From HGM12669 sp048527645 (GTDB lineage: Bacteria > Bacillota > Clostridia > Oscillospirales > CAG-272): 11,197 bases of DNA. Both the position numbers and the translations under genes were made by a program. This document shows positions 6,211 to 11,197 of this stretch, piece by piece. Under the pieces are notes generated by a model, which was not told where the DNA came from, ran no database searches, and saw only the letters and a program-made list of their open reading frames with translations. Location of the stretch: NCBI GenBank assembly GCA_048527645.1, contig DBGFNI010000032.1, positions 1 to 11,197 of the forward strand, in the 5' to 3' direction. The stretch's first letter is position 1; each line of letters begins with the position of its first letter.

Positions 6211-7659
6211 ATGAACCGTAAAATGATCTTCTATATGACCGGGCAGCTGGTCAAGGTGGAAGCGCTTTTACTGCTTCTGCCGCTGGCGGTCTCGCTGATT
6301 TATCGGGAGCGCTGCGCTGTTCCTTTTCTGATCACCATCGCAATCGCTCTGGTGATCGGCTTTGCGCTCAGCGCGTTTTGCCGCTCGCAAAACCGCGTGA
6401 TCTATGCCAAAGAGGGCTTTGTCATTGTTGCTTTCTGCTGGGTCATTCTGTCGATGATCGGCGCGCTGCCGTTTTATATCAGCCGGGAGATTCCCTCTTA
6501 TATAGACGCCTTTTTTGAGACGGTCAGCGGCTTTACGACCACGGGTGCGTCAATTCTGACGGATGTGGAGAGCATGAGCCGGGGGCTGCTGTTTTGGCGC
6601 AGCTTCACGCACTGGATCGGCGGCATGGGTGTTTTGGTATTCATTGTCGCGCTGATTCCTGCCGTTTCCGACCGCTCCATTCATATCCTGCGGGCGGAAA
6701 TGCCCGGTCCCACGGTCGATAAGCTGGTTCCGCGGGCAAAGGACACGGCAAAAATTCTTTATCTGATCTACATTGTGATGACCGCTTTGGAAATTGCGCT
6801 GCTGTGCGCGGGCGGAATGAATCTGTTTGAGAGTATTGTGCATGCCTTCGGCACGGCGGGCACCGGCGGCTTTGGCGTCAAAGCGGACAGCATCGCCTCC
6901 TACAGCCCCTATCTCCAATGGGTGATCGGTGTTTTCATGCTGCTGTTCGGCGTCAACTTCAACCTGTACTATTTGCTTTTGATTCGGCGTTTTCGCGCCT
7001 TTTGGAAGAGCGAGGAGCTTTGGGCATATCTGGGAATTGCCGCCGCCGCGGTCGGCGTGATCACGGTCAATCTGATGTCGGTATACGGGCGTTTTTCCGA
7101 CGCGCTGCGCGACTCGTTCTTTCAAGTGTCATCCATCATGACAACCACGGGATATGCCACGGCGGATTTTGATCTGTGGCCAAACGGCTGTCGGGCGATT
7201 CTGTTGCTGCTGATGTTTATCGGCGCGTGTGCCGGCTCGACCGGCGGCGGGCTGAAAATATCCCGGCTGGTGCTGCTGTTCAAAATGATCAAACGGGAAT
7301 TTCGCCATATGCTCCATCCCCGTTCTGTCGGCGTGATTCAATTTGAAGGCAGAAAAATCAACGATCATACGCTGACCAATGTCGCGGTCTATTTTGTCTT
7401 GTATGTCCTGATTATGGTGGTTTTGTTTTTGTACCTTTGTCTGACGGAACCCTTTGATCTGACCACCAATCTTTCCGCGGCTGCCGCATGCTTTAACAAC
7501 ATCGGGCCGGGTCTGGGCGCGGTCGGACCCACTTGCAGCTATGCGGCATACAGCGGCCTTAGCAAAATCGTTTTATCCGTAGCGATGCTGCTGGGCAGAC
7601 TGGAGCTTTTCCCACTGCTGTTTGCCTTTGCGCCCTCCGTTTGGTTCAAGAAAAAATAA
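6211..7659 (+). CDS. trkH: TrkH family potassium channel/transporter subunit
   Basis: TrkH is the membrane pore of the Trk K+ uptake system and works with the TrkA encoded just upstream. The 482-residue protein is strongly hydrophobic and shows the fourfold M1-P-M2 repeat of the TrkH/KtrB superfamily. The four selectivity-filter loops are FFETVSGFTTTGAS (101-114), HAFGTAGTGGFG (211-222), FFQVSSIMTTTGY (303-315) and CFNNIGPG (427-434). The invariant filter Gly is present in each. ACAGSTGGGLKISR (339-352) is another strongly conserved family segment. The start at 6211 is four bases after the trkA stop; GAAAGG (6193-6198) is 12 bases upstream, a somewhat long spacing that suggests translational coupling. 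TrkA here has two RCK units per chain, so Trk rather than Ktr is the better name. Confidence 0.95.
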   Translation: MNRKMIFYMTGQLVKVEALLLLLPLAVSLIYRERCAVPFLITIAIALVIGFALSAFCRSQNRVIYAKEGFVIVAFCWVILSMIGALPFYISREIPSYIDAFFETVSGFTTTGASILTDVESMSRGLLFWRSFTHWIGGMGVLVFIVALIPAVSDRSIHILRAEMPGPTVDKLVPRAKDTAKILYLIYIVMTALEIALLCAGGMNLFESIVHAFGTAGTGGFGVKADSIASYSPYLQWVIGVFMLLFGVNFNLYYLLLIRRFRAFWKSEELWAYLGIAAAAVGVITVNLMSVYGRFSDALRDSFFQVSSIMTTTGYATADFDLWPNGCRAILLLLMFIGACAGSTGGGLKISRLVLLFKMIKREFRHMLHPRSVGVIQFEGRKINDHTLTNVAVYFVLYVLIMVVLFLYLCLTEPFDLTTNLSAAAACFNNIGPGLGAVGPTCSYAAYSGLSKIVLSVAMLLGRLELFPLLFAFAPSVWFKKK

Positions 7660-7661
7660 AG

Positions 7662-7708
7662 AAAAAAGCAGTGCGGCTTTCAAGAAAGCCGCACTGCCTG
7701 TCTTTTTT
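7662..7708. terminator. Strong bidirectional terminator between trkH and gpsA
   Basis: Bases 7668-7681 and 7684-7697 form a perfect 14-bp inverted repeat (GCAGTGCGGCTTTC on the left arm). On the minus strand it is followed at once by TTTTTTC, an excellent terminator for the gpsA-like gene. On the plus strand the T run (7703-7708) starts five bases after the stem, and it overlaps the gpsA stop codon. Confidence 0.93.
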
Positions 7709-8672
7709 ATTCAAATTCCTGCTTGAGAGAGCGGAGAAACAGATCGTTGAGCGTTTGCTTCAGATCCGCGTTTTCGTATAGTACGCGGTACACGGCGCGG
7801 CAAATCGGCATTTCCACCTGATAGTCGTCGCACAGCTTCATCAGCGCCTTGACAGTGTAATAGCCCTCAGCCAATTGATCGAAGGTTTCGCCCCGGGCGA
7901 ACATCTCGCCGAACATCCGGTTATGACTGTATTCTGAAAAGACAGTAGCCTGATAGTCGCCCAGATGGCACAGACCGTATGCGGAGCGATCACAGCCGCC
8001 CATAGCGGCAATCAGTCTGGCAACCTCACGCGTCCCACGGCTCATCAGCGCTCCCTTCAGAGAGGCCAGCCCCAAGCCGTCCAGCATGCCGGCAGCAATG
8101 CCGATGACGTTCTTTGCCGCGGCGCCCACCTCGTTGCCGATCATATCGCTGCCGTAATAAAAGCGGATCAGGTCGCCGGAAAAGGCTTTGACCAGTTGAT
8201 TTTTTACCGCTTCGTTGTCCGAATCAATGACCATACAGTTGGGGATTCCCTGCACAAATTCCTGCGGATGCCCCGGGCCGATCCAAACGGCGACGCTGTT
8301 GGAGGGATCGGCGTATTCCTGCACAATCTCACTTAAGCGCTTGCCGGTTGCGATTTCAATTCCCTTCATGCACAAAATGAATATCTTGTTTTTCAACTGA
8401 TACGGAGCCAACTCCTGCATCAGGGCGCGCAGACCCTGGGAATTGATCGAGATGACGATGGCGTCGGTCTGATCGGTCAGCGCCGCATCCCGGTCGGTGG
8501 TCAGCGTGACGCTTTGCGGATAGGTCACGGTTCCGTTGGAGCGTGTCGCCAGAAAATTTTGCATAGCGGGGTCGTCTTTCAGTCCGTACACTGTTACCTG
8601 ATTGCCGATGCGATCCAGGTACCAGGCGATAAACGACCCCCAGCGGCCGCAACCGATTACTGTAATATTCAT
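7707..8672 (-). CDS. gpsA: NAD(P)H-dependent glycerol-3-phosphate dehydrogenase, divergent GpsA type
   Basis: GpsA-type enzymes reduce dihydroxyacetone phosphate to sn-glycerol 3-phosphate for phospholipid synthesis. The 321-residue protein has the expected order. A Rossmann motif VIGCGRWGS (5-13) opens it, followed by CMKGIE (101-106) with Lys103, the dehydrogenase core EVGAAAKNVIGIAAGMLDGLG (from 181) with the conserved Lys187, a SRGTREVARL helix (211-220), and HLGDY (237-240) with Asp239. SHNRMFG (249-255) carries the phosphate-binding Asn-Arg. It departs from textbook GpsA where GPSxAxE reads GPGHPQEF (132-139). That may mark a clostridial side branch or a paralogue with altered substrate use. 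AAAGGAA (8681-8687) ends eight bases before the start. It has its own promoter and a strong terminator. Confidence 0.85.
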   Translation of the reverse strand: MNITVIGCGRWGSFIAWYLDRIGNQVTVYGLKDDPAMQNFLATRSNGTVTYPQSVTLTTDRDAALTDQTDAIVISINSQGLRALMQELAPYQLKNKIFILCMKGIEIATGKRLSEIVQEYADPSNSVAVWIGPGHPQEFVQGIPNCMVIDSDNEAVKNQLVKAFSGDLIRFYYGSDMIGNEVGAAAKNVIGIAAGMLDGLGLASLKGALMSRGTREVARLIAAMGGCDRSAYGLCHLGDYQATVFSEYSHNRMFGEMFARGETFDQLAEGYYTVKALMKLCDDYQVEMPICRAVYRVLYENADLKQTLNDLFLRSLKQEFE

Positions 8673-8732
8673 GCTTCGGATTCCTTTCTTTGAAACAAAC
8701 GCAGCCTTGCGGCGCGGTAATATGCTGCTACT

Positions 8733-8761
8733 ATTTTATCACATCTTTTTTGGTTTGACAA
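8733..8761 (-). promoter_or_regulatory. gpsA: Sigma-A promoter of gpsA
   Basis: On the minus strand, TTGTCA (8756-8761), a 17-base spacer ending in TGTGA, and TAAAAT (8733-8738) form a strong promoter. The leader is about 50 bases and contains a small GC-rich hairpin with a GCAA loop between about 8703 and 8717. Confidence 0.8.
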
Positions 8762-8783
8762 TAGAAAATTATGCTTCCGCGCC

Positions 8784-8811
8784 TTGACTTTCCTCATAAA
8801 TCGCATATAAT
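8784..8811 (+). promoter_or_regulatory. Strong sigma-A promoter of the 2-hydroxyacid dehydrogenase gene
   Basis: TTGACT (8784-8789) and a perfect TATAAT (8806-8811) are separated by 16 bases. Transcription would start near 8818, leaving about 97 bases before the dehydrogenase ATG at 8915. It is back to back with the gpsA promoter, with 22 bases between the two -35 boxes. Confidence 0.85.
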
Positions 8812-8819
8812 AAAACTAT

Positions 8820-8918
8820 ATGAAATTCACGCCGTGCGAACAACAGACGATTCGCGACGACCTGCTTTGCCGGAAAAATGGTTTTGCGGGGTTGGCGTTT
8901 AACGGAGTTTGCTTATGA
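8820..8918 (+). CDS. Possible 32-codon leader ORF coupled to the dehydrogenase gene
   Basis: An ATG at 8820 lies only about two bases after the predicted transcription start and opens a frame of 32 codons. Its TGA (8916-8918) overlaps the dehydrogenase ATG (8915-8917) as ATGA, the usual form of translational coupling. The product begins MKFTPCEQQTIRDDLLCRK and shows no run of a single amino acid, so it is not an obvious attenuator peptide. There is no ribosome binding site because the message would be nearly leaderless, which is uncommon in Firmicutes. The dehydrogenase also has its own GGAG. It may be chance. Confidence 0.3.
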   Translation: MKFTPCEQQTIRDDLLCRKNGFAGLAFNGVCL

Positions 8919-9865
8919 AAATTGTAATCACTGATGCGTCCACCGTGACAAACGGCGATCTGGATCTGCGCGTATTGGAGCAGTTCGGAGAGCTGTGCAT
9001 CTATCCCATGACCCGCGGCACAGAGCAGACCGCACAGCGGCTTGCTGATGCGGACGCGGTGCTGCTCAACAAAACCGTGATCAATGAGGAGGTGCTGGCG
9101 CACGCACCCCACCTGAAATACATCGGTCTGTTTGCTACGGGCTACAATGTGATTGATCTTGCGGCATGCAAGCGGCGCGGCATCACGGTCTGCAATGCGG
9201 GGTCATATTCAACTGCCGCGGTGGCGCAGACGGTGTTCGGCTTTTTGCTCAACCATTACTGCCGCACCGCACAATATGACGCGTTTGTCAAAGAGGGCGG
9301 GTGGATTGACAGTCCGACCTTCTCTCCGTTTGTTTACCAGACCTATGAACTGCAGGGCAAGACGATCGGCATTGTCGGCTACGGCGCGATTGGCAAAGCC
9401 GTGGCGGACATTGCGCTTGCCTTCGGCATGCGGGTATTGGTGTATAACCGTTCTCCCAAGGAAGATGCGCGCGTATGCTTTGTGCCGTTGGACACGCTTT
9501 TGGCGCAGAGCGATATTGTCACGGTGCACTGTCCGCTCAATGCGGATTCTGAGCGGCTGTTCTGCCGGGAAACATTCTTGAAAATGAAGGATCAGGCATA
9601 TTTTATCAACACGGCGCGCGGCGGCGTCGTGGTGGAAGAGGATCTGCGCTGGGCACTTGACAGCGGCAAGCTGTCCGGCGCCGGGGTAGATGTGATTTCC
9701 GTGGAGCCGATGCTGCCGGAATGTCCGCTGCGCGGCGCGAAAAACATCACCTTTACGCCGCATGTGGCCTGGGCGCCTCTGCAAACCCGGCAGCGACTGC
9801 TTGATATTGTGTGCGACTGTCTTTCATCTTATCTGCGCGGGGAGAAGAAAAACGTGATTGTTTAA
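8915..9865 (+). CDS. D-isomer-specific 2-hydroxyacid dehydrogenase (glycerate/hydroxypyruvate reductase-like)
   Basis: This family interconverts 2-hydroxyacids and 2-ketoacids with NAD(P). The 316-residue protein has the substrate domain (about 1-95), with GLFATGYNVID (71-81) and the hinge segment NAGSYSTAAVAQ (94-105). The inserted Rossmann domain has GIVGYGAIGK (152-161). The catalytic trio is Arg235 in INTARGGVV, Glu264 in VDVISVEPM and His283 in TPHVAWAP. The HxAWAP ending is that of the glycerate dehydrogenase group, so hydroxypyruvate/glycerate is the likeliest substrate. The end of strand two reads VYNRSP (176-181) with no acidic residue, which may favour NADPH; this is an inference. 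The ATG at 8915 has GGAG (8904-8907) seven bases upstream. The gene ends inside the stop codon of the convergent gene. Confidence 0.88.
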   Translation: MKIVITDASTVTNGDLDLRVLEQFGELCIYPMTRGTEQTAQRLADADAVLLNKTVINEEVLAHAPHLKYIGLFATGYNVIDLAACKRRGITVCNAGSYSTAAVAQTVFGFLLNHYCRTAQYDAFVKEGGWIDSPTFSPFVYQTYELQGKTIGIVGYGAIGKAVADIALAFGMRVLVYNRSPKEDARVCFVPLDTLLAQSDIVTVHCPLNADSERLFCRETFLKMKDQAYFINTARGGVVVEEDLRWALDSGKLSGAGVDVISVEPMLPECPLRGAKNITFTPHVAWAPLQTRQRLLDIVCDCLSSYLRGEKKNVIV

Positions 9866-10716
9866 GTCTCTATTGCCTTGCGCGCCGCAAAATATTCCGC
9901 ATTTCTTGTGATGCAGGCGCGTCCCCGCCAGGAATACGCGCGGGAGCGGAATGTTTCCTTGTCCATTGCGCCCAGAATTTGGGGGGTCAGCACGGCGATC
10001 CGATCCCGGTAAAAGAACGGAATCGGCGTGTGTGCGGCAAAGCGATTGTGCGGGCAGGCAGTCTGACAGAGATCGCAGCCCCAGAGCGTGCCGTATGCAT
10101 ACATGTATGCCAGCGCATTCTCCTCGCTCTGTGCATCGGGAAAGCGCTTGGTCTGCGTGACGGCGGAGAGACATTCATCAATCCCAAAGTCGTTGTGCAG
10201 CATCGGGCATGCGCGGTGGCAGGCGCCGCAATGCTCACAGCCGGTGATCTGCCGCGGTGCGTACTCTTCCGGAGATGCGAGCTGATGGGGCGGTATGTCT
10301 GTGACAATTTCTGCCAAAAACTGGTAGGTTCCGTATTGCGGCGAGATCAAAAGTCCGTTGTCACCGAGAACGCCCAGCCCTGCCGCAGCGCAGCAGAGCC
10401 GCTCGTCAAAGGGCGAATTGTCGGCATATCCGCGAAAGTGCCCGGCGGGGAAGACCTCGGCGCAAAGCGGGAGCATATCGGCAAAAAAATCGCGGAGAAA
10501 GCCGTGATAATCTCCGGCGAGCGCATACAGGGACACATTCCGTCCCGGCATATCTCCCGTGAAATAGGGCACCAAAAAGAATATGACAGACTGCACGGCA
10601 AAGTCCTGCGGCAGTTTCTGCGGCGCCTGCACGCGGCAGTCTGCAAAAGGCAGAACGGCAAATGAGTCGATATGCATTTGGTGAAATCGGTCTGCAAGAG
10701 TCGGATGCATCGTCAT
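9862..10716 (-). CDS. QueG-like double [4Fe-4S] cluster reductase (epoxyqueuosine reductase-like, short)
   Basis: QueG is a cobalamin-dependent iron-sulfur enzyme that makes queuosine from epoxyqueuosine in tRNA. This 284-residue protein shares its core. NSPFDERLCCAAAGLGVLGD (100-119) aligns with the QueG D-x-P-x-x-E-R...A-GLG segment, and LLISPQYGTYQFLAEIVTD (122-140) follows. Cluster one is CEHCGACHRACP with Cys160, 163, 166 and 170. Cluster two would use Cys182 (ECLS) and WGCDLCQTACPHN with Cys214, 217 and 221. All eight cluster Cys are present. Differences from canonical QueG are the length (E. coli about 379 residues; the C-terminal helical repeat is missing) and GLGVLGDN where GLGxxGKN is usual. 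AGGAG (10721-10725) lies four bases before the first ATG and ten before a second in-frame ATG (residue 3), so the exact start is open. Confidence 0.8.
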   Translation of the reverse strand: MTMHPTLADRFHQMHIDSFAVLPFADCRVQAPQKLPQDFAVQSVIFFLVPYFTGDMPGRNVSLYALAGDYHGFLRDFFADMLPLCAEVFPAGHFRGYADNSPFDERLCCAAAGLGVLGDNGLLISPQYGTYQFLAEIVTDIPPHQLASPEEYAPRQITGCEHCGACHRACPMLHNDFGIDECLSAVTQTKRFPDAQSEENALAYMYAYGTLWGCDLCQTACPHNRFAAHTPIPFFYRDRIAVLTPQILGAMDKETFRSRAYSWRGRACITRNAEYFAARKAIET

Positions 10717-10750
10717 TACACTCCTGATAACAGTAGTTGTATTGCCATAT

Positions 10751-10779
10751 ATTTTATCACATTTTTTATTGATTTACAA
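10751..10779 (-). promoter_or_regulatory. Sigma-A promoter of the QueG-like gene
   Basis: On the minus strand, TTGTAA (10774-10779), 17 bases ending in TGTGA, and TAAAAT (10751-10756) make a good promoter. The leader is about 28 bases. The core TGTGATAAAAT is identical to that of the gpsA promoter. A weak plus-strand candidate for the next gene, TTGCCA (10742-10747) with TTTATT (10765-10770), overlaps it. Confidence 0.75.
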
Positions 10780-10801
10780 GTCTGTGCGAGGTGAGAATTG
10801 C

Positions 10802-11161
10802 ATGTCTTTGCTGGAAAAGATCAAACGCAAGGCGGTCGGGAAAAACGAGGATTCTCCAGTTTTCCAACGGGCGATGGCGGAAAAGATCAACGGAAAAAAG
10901 GTTCGCTATGTGACGGAGCGCGTTGACGGGGATGAGACGGTCTTGGGCAGGGACGGCGTGATCACGCTGCGCGGCTCGGAACTGATTCTTTCCTGCCGTG
11001 AGGTGCGCCGCGGCGAGGAGGATGTGTTGTTTCGCGGAACGGCGGGAGAGGTGAAAATCTCGGAGCTGATGAGCCTGGACGGCGTGATTTTAAGCGGCGC
11101 GGACGCAGCTCATCAGGGAATCATCCGCACAGTCGTGGCATATTATAAGTATTATCGGTGA
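10802..11161 (+). CDS. Conserved-looking hypothetical protein of 119 residues
   Basis: The family is not recognised. The ATG at 10802 has AGGTGA (10789-10794) seven bases upstream. An earlier in-frame ATG at 10742 lacks a ribosome binding site and lies inside the promoter region. The N-terminus MSLLEKIKRKAVGKNEDSP is a basic amphipathic stretch. It is followed by a helix (VFQRAMAEKINGKKVRYV) and then an alternating charged/hydrophobic region suggestive of a small beta-rich domain (ETVLGRDGVITLRGSELIL, then EEDVLFRGTAGEVKISELM). The end is IIRTVVAYYKYYR. There is no signal peptide, membrane helix or Cys pair motif. The codon use looks like that of its neighbours. It may be the first gene of an operon, since a Shine-Dalgarno sequence follows 29 bases after its stop with no terminator between. 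Confidence 0.75.
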   Translation: MSLLEKIKRKAVGKNEDSPVFQRAMAEKINGKKVRYVTERVDGDETVLGRDGVITLRGSELILSCREVRRGEEDVLFRGTAGEVKISELMSLDGVILSGADAAHQGIIRTVVAYYKYYR

Positions 11162-11190
11162 GCAACAGCGAATGACCGGTAAAGAGAAAC

Positions 11191-11197
11191 GGAGGAA
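11191..11197 (+). promoter_or_regulatory. Shine-Dalgarno of the next gene, start outside the window
   Basis: GGAGGAA ends the window 29 bases after the stop of the preceding gene. Its start codon should lie a few bases beyond the edge. The absence of a terminator suggests co-transcription with the hypothetical gene at 10802. Confidence 0.6.

Noticed and set aside
6211..7659. Naming the pair KtrA-KtrB
   Set aside because: KtrA proteins have one RCK unit of about 220 residues; the 457-residue partner here has two, as in TrkA.
8755..8783. TTGACA at 8755-8760 as a plus-strand -35 box
   Set aside because: The -10 position at 17 bases reads CGCGCC; the bases are better explained as the minus-strand TTGTCA of the gpsA promoter.
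9811..10665. 284-codon plus-strand frame opposite the QueG-like gene
   Set aside because: The minus-strand frame has eight ordered cluster Cys, a promoter and a ribosome binding site; the plus-strand frame has none of these and starts inside the dehydrogenase gene.
1..11197. Mobile element, prophage, CRISPR, toxin-antitoxin or defence island
   Set aside because: No transposase, integrase, direct-repeat array or nuclease/toxin gene pair is visible; all larger genes are core metabolism or transport with uniform composition.

Overview
The window reads as ordinary chromosomal DNA of a moderately GC-rich low-GC-lineage Gram-positive bacterium, most likely a gut-type member of the Clostridia (Oscillospiraceae/Ruminococcaceae-like). 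That placement is an inference from several traits: strong AGGAGG/AAAGGA-type ribosome binding sites before almost every gene, short intergenic regions, sigma-A promoters of the TTGNNN-17-TANAAT type, a ProB without a PUA domain, a clostridial-type DUF5662 gene, and a tiny Cys-rich membrane peptide gene. No rRNA, tRNA, insertion sequence, phage gene or CRISPR array was seen.

Layout. 1-116 is the C-terminal tail of an upstream gene, possibly an HpcH/HpaI-type aldolase. araD (128-835) follows 11 bases later. A bidirectional terminator (844-870) separates araD from a convergent 29-codon gene on the minus strand (889-978) that encodes a Cys-rich one-helix peptide. The region 979-1084 is a divergent control region. 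Next come proB-proA-proC (1085-3941), a complete glutamate-to-proline operon with a 4-bp proB/proA overlap. A GC-rich hairpin (4012-4039) ends it. A DUF5662 gene (4132-4695) stands alone with its own terminator. trkA-trkH (4833-7659) encode a potassium uptake system behind a promoter that contains an inverted repeat. A strong two-way terminator (7668-7708) separates trkH from the convergent gpsA-like gene (7707-8672, minus).

From 8673 to 8914 lies a divergent promoter region. It drives gpsA leftward and a D-2-hydroxyacid dehydrogenase gene (8915-9865) rightward; the latter may sit behind a nearly leaderless upstream ORF (8820-8918). The dehydrogenase gene meets a convergent QueG-like iron-sulfur reductase gene (9862-10716, minus) with overlapping stop codons. 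A second divergent promoter region (10717-10801) leads to a short unrecognised gene (10802-11161). The window ends on a Shine-Dalgarno sequence for a gene beyond its edge.

Functionally the genes are housekeeping: pentose phosphate entry, proline synthesis and K+ uptake (both connected with osmotic balance), glycerol-3-phosphate supply, 2-hydroxyacid metabolism and probable tRNA modification. No obvious novel multi-gene system is present. The most interesting signals are the tiny Cys-rich peptide gene with a sporulation-sigma-like promoter, the dyad in the trkA promoter, the possible coupled leader ORF before the dehydrogenase, and sequence deviations in the GpsA-like and QueG-like proteins.
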